A stretch of 64,000 nt of DNA from Pseudobacter ginsenosidimutans (GCF_007970185.1 NZ_CP042431.1:930001-994000); one strand, 5' to 3'; counted from the first letter of the stretch, positions 9,632 through 19,176 are shown. Translations and numbers: made by a program. The notes: generated from the sequence alone by a model not told the origin.

Positions 9632-9650
9632 GTCTACTTTTTTAGTAGAT
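9632..9650. promoter_or_regulatory. Palindromic operator of the sulfur genes, copy 2
   Basis: GTCTACTTTTTTAGTAGAT differs from copy 1 at two of 19 positions. It lies immediately before the cobA start codon, inside the cysE-cobA gap. The position suggests an internal promoter for cobA-cysJ-cysI that is switched by the same factor as the promoter before cysH. Confidence 0.6.
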
Positions 9651-9692
9651 TAATAGAGCACAAAAAAAGCAGTGCCCTTTGATTGCTGTTCT

Positions 9693-10550
9693 TTACACGG
9701 CTGCACTATCGCGCCTGCCCAGGATACCATTTACTGCATCCGTAAAAGAGAAATCTTTTTTGGCTACTACTTCGCTCTTGTGATAGACCAGTGAGCCGGC
9801 AGGAACGGAATAGGTGATCCATACGTTTCCGCCGATGGTGCTGTTCTTCCCGATCACAGTTTCGCCGCCCAGGATGGTGGCGCCGGAATAGATGATCACA
9901 TTGTCTTCGATGCTGGGGTGACGTTTACCTGCCGCTTTTTCTTTTGTTCCGCTCAATGCGCCTAATGTAACGCCCTGGTATATGCGGACATTATTGCCGA
10001 TCACAGTGGTTTCTCCGATCACGATGCCTGTTCCGTGGTCAATGAAGAAGGATTCTCCGATCGCCGCGCCGGGGTGGATATCGATCCCCGTTTTCCCGTG
10101 TGCATATTCCGTAAACAGCCTTGGCAGGATCTTCACCTGTTGTTCCCAGAGCTGGTGCGCAAAGCGGTAGACCGCAATGGCAAAGAAACCCGGATAGGCA
10201 ACGATCACTTCTTCAAAGCTCTCTGCTGCGGGATCATAAGCAGTGATGGCTGCTGCGTCTTTCAGGAGCAGTTCATGCAGCGAGGGCAACTCGTCAAAGA
10301 ATTTGTCGGTGATGGACTGCGTACGGTTCCCGTCGTGCACCACATCATACACCAGCGTGCTCAGGTGGCTTTTCAGGGATTCGTACTCATTCTGGAATTC
10401 AACGATGGTTTGCTGCCTGCCGGAACGGGGAACGAACAGCAGTGCAAAGAGCTGATCGATGAATTGCTCAGTAATCACTTTATCAGGGAATACCTGTGTG
10501 TTCTTCAGTTTCAGCTGGTACAGTTCCTGTACAAATTTGTTCGCACTCAT
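9693..10550 (-). CDS. cysE: Serine O-acetyltransferase
   Basis: A 285-residue hexapeptide-repeat acyltransferase that makes O-acetylserine, the carbon acceptor for sulfide. The N-terminal helical half is followed by the left-handed beta-helix: GIDIHPGAAIGESFFIDHGT, VVIGETTVIGNNVRIYQGVT, and a tail with VIIYSGATILGGETVIG. The catalytic histidines sit in DIHPGA and DHGTG. I use the ATG at 10550. A GTG at 10577 would overlap the cysN stop but adds an unconserved-looking leader. It lies within the cys operon. No O-acetylserine sulfhydrylase is present in the window. Confidence 0.94.
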   Translation of the reverse strand: MSANKFVQELYQLKLKNTQVFPDKVITEQFIDQLFALLFVPRSGRQQTIVEFQNEYESLKSHLSTLVYDVVHDGNRTQSITDKFFDELPSLHELLLKDAAAITAYDPAAESFEEVIVAYPGFFAIAVYRFAHQLWEQQVKILPRLFTEYAHGKTGIDIHPGAAIGESFFIDHGTGIVIGETTVIGNNVRIYQGVTLGALSGTKEKAAGKRHPSIEDNVIIYSGATILGGETVIGKNSTIGGNVWITYSVPAGSLVYHKSEVVAKKDFSFTDAVNGILGRRDSAAV

Positions 10551-10573
10551 GTTTTGGTTGTGTTTAAAAGTGA

Positions 10574-11815
10574 TCACTGTATCATGCAGGCACCAACAGT
10601 AACATGGCTGGTCTCGTCTATCAGGATGGCGCCGCCATTCACACGGAGCTGGCTGTATGTATCAAATGATACAGGGCTCGCGGTTTTGATGGTGGCCCTG
10701 ATCACATCGTTCAGCACAGCCTGCGTTGGATTGGCTTCCTGCTGCAGGGTGTTTACATCCAGTTTGTATTCTATCTCCCGAACAGCAGCACGCACCAGCC
10801 TGCTGTTGATCTGCAATAAATATTTATTACCTGGTATCAAAGGCTTATTGTCCATCCAGCAGAGCAGCACTTCCAGTTCCTGTTCTGTTTTGGGAGCGTT
10901 ATCGCTCAGCGCTATCACATCACCCCGGCTCACGTCCACATCATCTTCCAGGTGCAGGATCACACTCTGCGGAGCAAATGCTTCTTCCACTTCTTTGCCG
11001 CCGAGTTCAATGGACCTGATGGTGCTTGATATTCCGGATGGGAACACGGTCACTTTATCGCCTTTACGGTAAATGCCGCTGATGATCTTACCGGCATAGC
11101 CACGGTAATCGTGCAGGTCATCGGTCTGAGGACGGATCACGTACTGCACTGGGAATCTCGACTGGCTGAGATCGATATCGTCCTCCACTTTTACATCTTC
11201 CAAAAACTGTAAAAGTGAGGGGCCTTCGTACCAGTTCATCTTATCCGACTTCTCCACTATATTGTCTCCAAGCAAAGCGCTCAGCGGGATATAATTGATA
11301 TTCTTCAATCCCAGTGTTTGCGCTACATGCGCATAGTCTATCAGAATATTGTTGTATACATCCTGGCTGTAATCCACCATGTCCATTTTGTTCACCGCCA
11401 CCACAATATGCGGAATGCCCAGCAGTGACGCGATGATGGAATGTCTTCTTGTTTGTTCCACCACGCCATTACGCGCATCGATGAGAATGATGGCCAGGTC
11501 TGCATTGGATGCGCCTGTGACCATATTGCGCGTATACTGGATATGCCCGGGTGCATCCGCGATGATGAACTTCCGGTTGGGAGTTGAAAAGTATTTGTAT
11601 GCCACATCGATGGTGATGCCCTGTTCGCGTTCTGCGCGCAGGCCATCAGTCAGGAGCGCCAGGTCGATCTCTCCGTCTTCCTTGTTCTTACTCTGCTTTT
11701 CGATGGCTTCAAGCTGATCGATCATAATGCTCTTGCTGTCGTACAGCAGTCTGCCGATGAGGGTACTTTTCCCATCATCTACGCTGCCGGCTGTTATAAA
11801 TCGCAATAGGTCCAT
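10574..11815 (-). CDS. cysN: Sulfate adenylyltransferase, GTPase subunit
   Basis: A 413-residue EF-Tu-like GTPase that drives formation of adenylyl sulfate together with CysD. The G motifs are all present: P-loop GSVDDGKS at residues 10-17, the switch region REQGITIDVAY, DAPGH, and NKMD. The following beta-barrel domains are complete. There is no CysC (APS kinase) fusion at the C-terminus, and none elsewhere in the window. It follows cysD by 31 nt. Confidence 0.96.
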   Translation of the reverse strand: MDLLRFITAGSVDDGKSTLIGRLLYDSKSIMIDQLEAIEKQSKNKEDGEIDLALLTDGLRAEREQGITIDVAYKYFSTPNRKFIIADAPGHIQYTRNMVTGASNADLAIILIDARNGVVEQTRRHSIIASLLGIPHIVVAVNKMDMVDYSQDVYNNILIDYAHVAQTLGLKNINYIPLSALLGDNIVEKSDKMNWYEGPSLLQFLEDVKVEDDIDLSQSRFPVQYVIRPQTDDLHDYRGYAGKIISGIYRKGDKVTVFPSGISSTIRSIELGGKEVEEAFAPQSVILHLEDDVDVSRGDVIALSDNAPKTEQELEVLLCWMDNKPLIPGNKYLLQINSRLVRAAVREIEYKLDVNTLQQEANPTQAVLNDVIRATIKTASPVSFDTYSQLRVNGGAILIDETSHVTVGACMIQ

Positions 11816-11846
11816 TACTATATCTTTATTCGGTTATAGTTATTAG

Positions 11847-12749
11847 TTAGAAGTACCCGTTTTTCTTCCTGTCTTCCATTGCTGCTTCGGATACTTTGTC
11901 GTCTATGCGGGTTTCACCGCGCTCGCTGGTTTTGGTGGCAGTGATCTCACGGATGATATCATCCAGGTTATTGGCGGATGATTCCACGGCTGCGGTGCAG
12001 GTCATATCGCCCACTGTACGGTAGCGGACCTGTTTGGTGAGCACCGTATCAGTGTCTTCCAGCTGAATGAAATCAGACAGTGCCACCAGTTGTCCTTCGT
12101 GCTCGATCACTTTACGGTCGTGCGCAAAGTAGATGGAAGGCAGCGCGATCTTTTCGCGGCGGATATAGTTCCACACATCCAGTTCAGTCCAGTTGCTGAT
12201 GGGAAACACGCGTACATTCTCCCCTTTGTGGATGCGGCCATTGAAAATATTCCAGAGCTCAGGGCGCTGGCGTTTTGGGTCCCATTGTCCGAATTCATCA
12301 CGAACAGAAAAAATCCTTTCCTTGGCCCTTGCTTTTTCTTCATCCCTTCTTGCGCCACCGATGCATGCATCGAACTTGAATTCTTCGATCGTGTCCAGCA
12401 AAGTATAGGTCTGAAGGGCATTGCGGCTGGCGAATTTTCCTTTGGGCTCAGTAAGGTGACGGGCCTTGATAGTGTCTTCCACTTTTCTTACGATCAGTTT
12501 CTCTCCGATCTCACTGGCCAGTGCATCCCTGAATTCCAAAGCCTCGGGAAAGTTGTGGCCGGTATCGATGTGTACGAGGGGAAAGGGGAATTTACCGGGG
12601 CGGAATGCTTTCAATGCCAGGTGCACCAATGTGATGGAATCCTTACCACCTGAAAACAATAATGCCGGCTTCTCGAATTGTCCAGCCACTTCGCGGAAAA
12701 TGTGGATGGCTTCCGATTCCAAATGATCTAAATAATCTAACCTGGGCAT
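11847..12749 (-). CDS. cysD: Sulfate adenylyltransferase, small (catalytic) subunit
   Basis: A 300-residue PP-loop ATP pyrophosphatase. The PP-loop is SGGKDS at about residues 33-38, followed by HIDTGHNFPEALEFRD, and the family motif RRDEEKARAKERIFS. It forms APS from ATP and sulfate in complex with CysN. I start at the ATG at 12749. A GTG two codons upstream (12755) is also in frame. It ends with the family-typical EAAMEDRKKNGYF. Confidence 0.96.
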   Translation of the reverse strand: MPRLDYLDHLESEAIHIFREVAGQFEKPALLFSGGKDSITLVHLALKAFRPGKFPFPLVHIDTGHNFPEALEFRDALASEIGEKLIVRKVEDTIKARHLTEPKGKFASRNALQTYTLLDTIEEFKFDACIGGARRDEEKARAKERIFSVRDEFGQWDPKRQRPELWNIFNGRIHKGENVRVFPISNWTELDVWNYIRREKIALPSIYFAHDRKVIEHEGQLVALSDFIQLEDTDTVLTKQVRYRTVGDMTCTAAVESSANNLDDIIREITATKTSERGETRIDDKVSEAAMEDRKKNGYF

Positions 12750-12802
12750 ACTCACAATTGTTGTTAATTAAAATGTTGCCGGTGGGTGCCGGGCTGGGTT
12801 TT

Positions 12803-13522
12803 CTATGCGTTGCTCACATGCAGTCCGCATTCTTTCTTACTCACGTCTTCCCACCACCATCTTCCGGCGCGGAAATCCTCACCGGGACGAATGGCTCTTG
12901 TACAGGGCGCACAACCGATGCTCACAAAGCCTTTGTCGTGCAGCACATTGTAGGGGACGTTGTTTTCATCTATATATTTCCGTACGTCTTCCGTGGTCCA
13001 GTGAAGGATCGGATTGTACTTCACTATATTATTTCCTGCATCCCATTCCACCAGCTGATGGCCGGTGCGTTCGGGAGAATGTTCTGCGCGAAGGCCTGTG
13101 ACCCAGATGGCATTGCCCTGCAGCGCACGTTTCAGTGGTTCCACTTTGCGAATAAAGCAGCACTGTTTCCTGTTCTCCACTGATTCATAAAATGCATTGG
13201 GGCCTTTCTCCGTTATGAATCCCTCCAGGTTCCGGTAATCCGGGTAGTATGCCTTGATCTGTGTGTGATACCTGCTATTGGTACTGTTCCAGGTGGAATA
13301 AGTTTCCGGAAAAAGCCTGCCGGTATCAAGTGTGAACAGCTCCACCGGCAATTGATTGTGCAGTATCTCATGGGCTATCACCTGGTCTTCAACACTGAAA
13401 CTGGTAGAGAAAGTGACCTGACCGGGAAAGCGCTGCACCAACAGCTGCAGGAATTCCAGCATATTTAATCTACCTGAGTAGTAGACTAATTCCTGAAGAT
13501 AATCTGGTATTGTTACGTTCAT
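12803..13522 (-). CDS. cysH: Adenylyl-sulfate (APS) reductase, CysH family
   Basis: A 239-residue thioredoxin-dependent reductase that turns APS into sulfite and AMP. It carries the four [4Fe-4S] ligands diagnostic of APS-type enzymes, C121-C122 (KQCCFIRKVEPLK) and C204/C207 (GCAPCTR), and the catalytic C232 in ECGLH. The nucleotide loop is STSFSVEDQV. The cluster plus the absence of APS kinase points to the PAPS-independent route. The start is uncertain: the ATG at 13522 gives an N-terminal helix like other family members, while an ATG at 13462 lies just after an operator-like site. It is the first gene of the operon. Confidence 0.94.
   Translation of the reverse strand: MNVTIPDYLQELVYYSGRLNMLEFLQLLVQRFPGQVTFSTSFSVEDQVIAHEILHNQLPVELFTLDTGRLFPETYSTWNSTNSRYHTQIKAYYPDYRNLEGFITEKGPNAFYESVENRKQCCFIRKVEPLKRALQGNAIWVTGLRAEHSPERTGHQLVEWDAGNNIVKYNPILHWTTEDVRKYIDENNVPYNVLHDKGFVSIGCAPCTRAIRPGEDFRAGRWWWEDVSKKECGLHVSNA
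13468..13486. promoter_or_regulatory. Weaker operator-like site inside the 5' end of cysH
   Basis: ATCTACCTGAGTAGTAGAC keeps both half-sites and the exact spacing of the other copies (13 of 19 positions identical to copy 1), with a changed centre. It encodes cysH residues 13-18 if translation starts at 13522, or lies 5 nt before the alternative ATG at 13462, much as copy 2 lies 3 nt before cobA. Confidence 0.35.
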
Positions 13523-13665
13523 ATTTGCATCAAGTTCTAATGAAACCTATTAGGAAAAATTACGGGTGGAGAAGCGTGCAGTATCAACAGTTGAAACAGG
13601 CGTTACAACAACAACAGCTATTAATAATATGTGGAGTGAATAGCATAATTATACTGCTTATGTAA

Positions 13666-13673
13666 CAAAGATA
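13666..13673 (-). promoter_or_regulatory. Probable cysH operon promoter, -7 element
   Basis: TATCTTTG on the minus strand fits the Bacteroidota -7 consensus TAnnTTTG. No TTG lies at the expected -33 distance. The operator at 13703-13721 falls about 30 nt upstream of this element. A weak -33 with an upstream dyad is what an activator-dependent promoter would look like. Confidence 0.5.
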
Positions 13674-13702
13674 ATCGGATTGCCCCAACCGGAAAAAATT
13701 AT

Positions 13703-13721
13703 TTCTACTATTTTAGTGGAC
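13703..13721. promoter_or_regulatory. Palindromic operator of the sulfur genes, copy 3
   Basis: TTCTACTATTTTAGTGGAC matches copy 1 at 17 of 19 positions. It lies upstream of the probable cysH promoter. Confidence 0.6.
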
Positions 13722-13859
13722 TATTCATTTTTTCTTTACTCCCAATCCGGAACGTTCGTTAGTTTTTCAGGCAGGTTTGTACGGCTTCCAGTGAGCCTTA
13801 TTGCGGAAAATGTTTATCTTAACGCCTGTTAGTTTCCCAATATCCCTAAATATCCGGCA

Positions 13860-16800
13860 ATGAAGCGATTAACCTTATTACTGACTGCAATTGTGCTTGC
13901 TCAACTGTTTGCTTTTTCACAGGAAAGGCAGGCGAATTTGCGCATGCGGACGGCCGTTTTTTCAGATGAACAGAATATCCAGGCAGCCAGGCTCAGTCCT
14001 GAGCAACGCCAGCGGATGCAGTTCAGGAACAGGAATTATGTATTGCTGCGATTCAGCCGGTTACCAGATTTTCAACAAAAGCAGGAATTGCTGAGGAAGG
14101 GTGTAAAGCTTTTCGATTATATACCAGGCAATGGCTTCTTTGCGGAATTACCTGCAGAGCTGGAGCTTTCAGCATTAAAGCCTTTTGCCGTGAATGGTGT
14201 GTTCTTTCCGGATGAATCTGTGAAGGTATCGCCATCCCTGGAAGTGAAAACATTGGGCACGGATGAGGCAGTGGCCGTTCATTATGCTGCGGACCTCAGC
14301 AGGGAAGATGTACTGCAAAACTTACTGGACGCGGGCGCGAAGCTCAGGGATTATCCGGTCCAACCCGGGAATACCATTTTTGTACAGGCAGATACTGCTG
14401 TCCTGCACCGGATAGCCAGGATTCCATTCGTTACTTACGTATATGCGCAAGCGCTAAAAGATATTCCGCTCAATTATCTCAGCCGGAGTTCCAACAATAT
14501 CAGCTCGCTGGCGGCTCCTTCCGGCCGCAACCTCCAGGGTAAAGGTGTTATGCTGGGCATTGGAGATCAGGGCGACCCAACGCACCTTGATTTCACAGGC
14601 AGGCTGGTGAACAATAATGCTGCCATTGCTTCCGGACACGGAATTCACACGCAGGGGACCATGGCTGGCGGTGGCCTTCTCAATCCCAAATACAAAGGCA
14701 TGGCGCCCAGGGCAGGCATTGTAGCAGAATATTTCAGTGATATATTGGTGCGCACCCCGCAATACATCAGCCAGTACGGCATGGTGCTTACCAACAATTC
14801 CTATCATTCCAGTACACCCGGTTGCGATGGCACGGGTACCTACGATGCACTATCCAACTATATAGATGTGCAAATGGTGAATAATCCTTCCCTCCTGCAT
14901 GTATTTGCATCGGGCAATGACGGCACCCTTACCTGTGGAGTATACCCTCCTTCCTACGCCACAGTCAGAGCAGGCTTTCAGAGCAGTAAGAACGCATTGG
15001 TGGTAGGCCAGTATAACAACAGCAACGATCTTATAGGAGACGGCAGCAGCAGGGGACCCGTAAAAGACGGACGTCTCAAACCGGAGATCATGGCAGGCGG
15101 CATCAATATTATGTCTTGCGGACAGAACAATACCTACGGCATCATTTCCGGTACCAGTATGAGCGCACCCGCTGTTACCGGTTCACTGGCATTGCTCTAT
15201 GAACGATACCGGCAATTGCATGGCGGCGCCAATCCCTCCGGGGCATTGATCAAAGCACTGGCCTGCAATGGTGCAGATGATATGGGCAATCCTGGCCCTG
15301 ATTTTTTCTGGGGTTTCGGCAAACTGAATGCCAGAACAAGTATCGAAATGATGGAACAGAACCAGTACTTCACAGGATCGGTTACTAACGGTACCAGCTC
15401 CACGCACACTATCCTGTCATTACCGGCAGGCGTATCGCAGCTGAAAGTGATGTTGTATTGGGTGGATCCTGCAGCTTCACCGGCAGCCACTACGGCACTG
15501 GTCAACAATCTCGACCTCACCGTCACAGGAGCCAATGCGGTTACTCATCGGCCCCTCATCCTCAATCCAGATCCGGCACATGTAATGGAAGACGCAGAAG
15601 AGGGAACGGATAACCTCAATAATATAGAACAGGTGGTAATGCATACCCCACCTGCGGGAAATGTCAACATCACCATCACCGGCACGAATGTTCCTTCGGG
15701 TCCGCAGCAATATGTGGTAGTGTACCAGGTATTGCAACCCGTGATCCATGTTGATTATCCTGCAGGCGGCGAAACAATGGTGCCCGGAGAAGCAGAACAG
15801 ATCCGCTGGTCTGCATATGATAACAGCTCCAATCCATTCACCATTGAATATTCCGCAGATAACGGCTCAAGCTGGAACACTATCGCTAACAATGTTCCTG
15901 CCACAGACAGGTTTTACAACTGGACTGCTCCTCCCATTGCAGCCAGGCAAGCGCTTGTGAGGGTTACCAGGAATGTAGATGGTACAACGGCAACGAGTGA
16001 ACGCCCATTCACTGTTTTGGGACAACCGGTGATCAGTCTGGCAGCTCCCTGCCCGCAATACTTACAGGTGAACTGGGATCCTGTGGTGGATGCAGACAGC
16101 TATGAGATCCTATGGCTGGCCGGGGACACCATGCAGGTGATTGGCAATACTAACGCCAATAGCTACCTGCTGGAAGGATTATCCCGCGACAGCATTTACT
16201 GGATCGCAGTACGTGCCCGGATCAATGGCATGCCCGGGAGGCCATCCGTAGCGGCCAGCCTCCAACCCAATATTGGCAGCTGTGGTGCAGGATTCAATAA
16301 TGATCTGACAGTTGAGCTGCTCCTCCTTCCTGCCAGCGGACGCGAATTTACCAGCTCCCAGCCGGCGGCCCAGGGCTTGCGCGTACGTGTCAGGAACAGA
16401 GGCGCTGTAACAATTAGTGGAACCAGTTACGAAATGGGCTACCAGATCAATGGAGGAACGCCTTATAAAGTGAACACACTGGCCACAATCAATGCCAACG
16501 GATTGATCACTTTCAATTTTACACCTGTTATCAACTTCAATGTGCCTGGTGATTACCAGATCAAGACCTGGGTAAGACTGGCAGCAGACCCATACAGAAA
16601 GAATGATACCTTGCAAACATTGATCAGACACCTGCCCAACCCTCCTATCACCCTGGCTCCGGACTTTGTGGAAGGATTTGAATCCGCCACGCCGCAAACT
16701 TATTTGAAAAAGACCTTTGGGCTCGATGGCTTGAACAGAGCAGATTTCGGACTCAATAACCCCAATGGCAGAGGCCGGATAGCTGATGGAGGATTTGCCA

Positions 16801-19148
16801 GAACAGGCAACCATGCTTTGTTACTGGATCAGGCCAGATACAAAACGCCTGCCTATACTGATAGCGTTACACTCACATTCAATCTCTCTCAATACAACTC
16901 CTCAGATCAGATCTGGCTTGATTTCTTTTACAGGAATCAGGGGATCGATATAAATTATCCGAACAATAAAGTTTGGATCCGTGGCAACGACAATGCAACC
17001 TGGATCCCTGTTTTCACGCTTCCCGCAACACTGGATGAAATTGGAATTTACAAACCGGCACCTTCCGTGAACATCACGGAAGTATTGGCCAATGCCTCAC
17101 CTGCACAAACAATCAGCAGCAGCTTCCAGGTGAGATTGGGGCAACAGGGAATTACTTCTTTCAACACCATATCTCCCAATAATACATTTGAAGATGGTAT
17201 CTCTTACGATGATATCAAACTGACAAGACCTGGCAACGATGTTGGCGTGCGCGCCATTATCAACCCTCCTGTCCCATCCATTTGTACGCCAGGACCGGCC
17301 GAGATCATCACAGTTGAATTGAAGAACTACAGCAATATTGCGCAATCCAATGTAGAAGTGGCTTATGAGCTCAATGGAACAGTAGTGAAAGAATTCATCA
17401 ACATGGCAGCCAACGAACTGGTACAACATCAGTTTGCTGTACCTGTTGACCTGTCTGCATTCCAGCAATACACCATCCGTGCGTGGGTACATATGGCGGG
17501 CGACGATTTTGTGAACAACGATAGCCTCGCGAGCTTCAGCTTTACCACTGCACCGGAGATCAACAGCTTCCCATATTTGCAGGACTTCGAAACCAATGAC
17601 GGATACTGGTTCACAGGAGGAGTGAATTCAAGCTGGCAATACGGAACACCCAACAAAGCCATGATCAACCGCGCCGCAAATGGCAACAGCGCGTGGGTTA
17701 CGGGCCTTACCACTCCATACAATAATTCCGAATACTCCTACCTGTATTCGCCTTGCATCAACCTGACCGGTATGGCACAGCCTGTGCTGTCCTTCAGTCA
17801 CATTTTCCGGGTAGAAGAATCCTGTGATTGTGATAATCATTGGGTGGAATATTCAACAGATGATAAGACCTGGGCAAAAATGGGAGGGTTTAACCAGGGA
17901 ACCAACTGGTACAATCATTCAGGATTCCAGGCCTTCGCAAGACCAATGCCCAACTGGCATGTTGCAAGCTTAAATTTGCCAGTTACAAGCGGCCGTATCC
18001 GGCTTCGGTTTGCAATGAAATCAGACGCTGGTACAAATTATGAAGGTGTTGGTATCGATGATATCCATATTTTCGACAAAGCCGCAGTGTACACCGGCAC
18101 GAGTATTCCTGCCGGCATCACACAGCCTGTAAGCGGGAACGACTGGATCCACTTCAACGTTGGCAACAACCGGATCGTATCCATCAATCCACAGGGCCAG
18201 GATCTCGGCAGCACCACCGTCAAGTTATTTCTGAACCCTCCACCCATCAGGTATAACAGTCAGCAATATTACCTCGACAGGAATATCGTGATCAATTCAA
18301 CTACTGCACCCACATCCAATGTACTGGTCCGTTTTTATTTTACCCATACGGAAGCCAAAGACCTTGTCAACGCCTCTAATTGCGCAACCTGCACCAAACC
18401 CGCAGATCCATACCTGATAGGCATCACACAATACAGCGGCAATGTATCAGAAGAAAATGGAACACTGGCAGACAATACATCCGGTCTTTATCAATTCATT
18501 CCACCATCGCAGGTTACTGTGGTGCCTTACGATAACGGTTACTATGCCGAATATACCGTGAACCATTTCTCCGAATTCTGGATCAACGGCGGCGGGCCCG
18601 GTCAGAATGAACCATTGCCTGTAACACTTAGTTCTTTCACTGCTACCCGTCGCAACAATACAGGATTATTGCAATGGCAAACATCACAGGAACTGAACAG
18701 CAAACAGTTCACCATCGAAAAAAGCACCGATGGCGTATTGTTCATTCCCATCGGCATTGTAGCGGCTGCCGGCAATAGTCAGAGCCTGCTGAACTATCAG
18801 TTCACCGATCCGGTGCTGAGCAACGGTATGAATTATTATCGCTTACTCATTACTGATATAAATGGTCATTCTGAAAGATCATTGATCCGCAGTATCCAGG
18901 CCAGTGATGCTGGTTTGAATATCCATGTATTCCCCAATCCCGTGGTGAATGGATCACTCTTCATCAGAAGCTCAGAAGATATCCGGCGGATAGAGCTTTC
19001 CGATATATCCGGAAGAATGCTTCTGCAGCGTAATACCAGCGGAACGCAGCATAAACTGAATCTGCAGCAGTTTGCCAAAGGCACTTACCTGCTCAGCCTC
19101 TATACCGCTGGCAGTAAAAAAACACAAAGGATAGTACTCGGTGAATAA
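13860..19148 (+). CDS. Very large secreted subtilisin-like (S8) peptidase with T9SS sorting domain
   Basis: A 1762-residue exported protease. The signal peptide ends near FAFSQ. An N-terminal region of about 200 residues looks like a propeptide. The catalytic triad is D236 (GIGDQGD), H260 (GHGIHT) and S433 (GTSMSAP). The catalytic domain is followed by a P-domain-like stretch, fibronectin-III/CARDB-like repeats (for example ISLAAPCPQYLQVNWDPV), two jelly-roll-like modules, and a beta-sandwich LPVTLSSFTATRRNNTGLLQW that usually precedes the sorting domain. The last 80 residues (IHVFPNPVVNGSLFI to GTYLLSLYTAGSKKTQRIVL) are a type A T9SS C-terminal domain, so it should be exported across the outer membrane and anchored or released. 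It stands alone and diverges from cysH. The substrate is unknown. Confidence 0.93.
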   Translation: MKRLTLLLTAIVLAQLFAFSQERQANLRMRTAVFSDEQNIQAARLSPEQRQRMQFRNRNYVLLRFSRLPDFQQKQELLRKGVKLFDYIPGNGFFAELPAELELSALKPFAVNGVFFPDESVKVSPSLEVKTLGTDEAVAVHYAADLSREDVLQNLLDAGAKLRDYPVQPGNTIFVQADTAVLHRIARIPFVTYVYAQALKDIPLNYLSRSSNNISSLAAPSGRNLQGKGVMLGIGDQGDPTHLDFTGRLVNNNAAIASGHGIHTQGTMAGGGLLNPKYKGMAPRAGIVAEYFSDILVRTPQYISQYGMVLTNNSYHSSTPGCDGTGTYDALSNYIDVQMVNNPSLLHVFASGNDGTLTCGVYPPSYATVRAGFQSSKNALVVGQYNNSNDLIGDGSSRGPVKDGRLKPEIMAGGINIMSCGQNNTYGIISGTSMSAPAVTGSLALLYERYRQLHGGANPSGALIKALACNGADDMGNPGPDFFWGFGKLNARTSIEMMEQNQYFTGSVTNGTSSTHTILSLPAGVSQLKVMLYWVDPAASPAATTALVNNLDLTVTGANAVTHRPLILNPDPAHVMEDAEEGTDNLNNIEQVVMHTPPAGNVNITITGTNVPSGPQQYVVVYQVLQPVIHVDYPAGGETMVPGEAEQIRWSAYDNSSNPFTIEYSADNGSSWNTIANNVPATDRFYNWTAPPIAARQALVRVTRNVDGTTATSERPFTVLGQPVISLAAPCPQYLQVNWDPVVDADSYEILWLAGDTMQVIGNTNANSYLLEGLSRDSIYWIAVRARINGMPGRPSVAASLQPNIGSCGAGFNNDLTVELLLLPASGREFTSSQPAAQGLRVRVRNRGAVTISGTSYEMGYQINGGTPYKVNTLATINANGLITFNFTPVINFNVPGDYQIKTWVRLAADPYRKNDTLQTLIRHLPNPPITLAPDFVEGFESATPQTYLKKTFGLDGLNRADFGLNNPNGRGRIADGGFARTGNHALLLDQARYKTPAYTDSVTLTFNLSQYNSSDQIWLDFFYRNQGIDINYPNNKVWIRGNDNATWIPVFTLPATLDEIGIYKPAPSVNITEVLANASPAQTISSSFQVRLGQQGITSFNTISPNNTFEDGISYDDIKLTRPGNDVGVRAIINPPVPSICTPGPAEIITVELKNYSNIAQSNVEVAYELNGTVVKEFINMAANELVQHQFAVPVDLSAFQQYTIRAWVHMAGDDFVNNDSLASFSFTTAPEINSFPYLQDFETNDGYWFTGGVNSSWQYGTPNKAMINRAANGNSAWVTGLTTPYNNSEYSYLYSPCINLTGMAQPVLSFSHIFRVEESCDCDNHWVEYSTDDKTWAKMGGFNQGTNWYNHSGFQAFARPMPNWHVASLNLPVTSGRIRLRFAMKSDAGTNYEGVGIDDIHIFDKAAVYTGTSIPAGITQPVSGNDWIHFNVGNNRIVSINPQGQDLGSTTVKLFLNPPPIRYNSQQYYLDRNIVINSTTAPTSNVLVRFYFTHTEAKDLVNASNCATCTKPADPYLIGITQYSGNVSEENGTLADNTSGLYQFIPPSQVTVVPYDNGYYAEYTVNHFSEFWINGGGPGQNEPLPVTLSSFTATRRNNTGLLQWQTSQELNSKQFTIEKSTDGVLFIPIGIVAAAGNSQSLLNYQFTDPVLSNGMNYYRLLITDINGHSERSLIRSIQASDAGLNIHVFPNPVVNGSLFIRSSEDIRRIELSDISGRMLLQRNTSGTQHKLNLQQFAKGTYLLSLYTAGSKKTQRIVLGE

Positions 19149-19176
19149 TTGTTAATTTAGCGGCTCAATTTCCACT

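Larger units (their letters stand above)
13523..13859. other. Divergent regulatory gap between cysH and the subtilase gene
   Basis: A 337-nt gap. On the minus side it holds an operator (13703-13721), a TATCTTTG -7 element (13666-13673) and a leader of roughly 140 nt before cysH. I looked for a SAM or other riboswitch fold in the leader and saw no convincing one. On the plus side no clear promoter for the subtilase stands out. Confidence 0.5.

Noticed and set aside
13523-13665. A riboswitch (SAM or other) in the cysH leader
   Set aside because: I checked the minus-strand leader for paired elements and saw no conserved-looking junction. The operator and promoter explain the control well enough. 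A covariance search would settle it.
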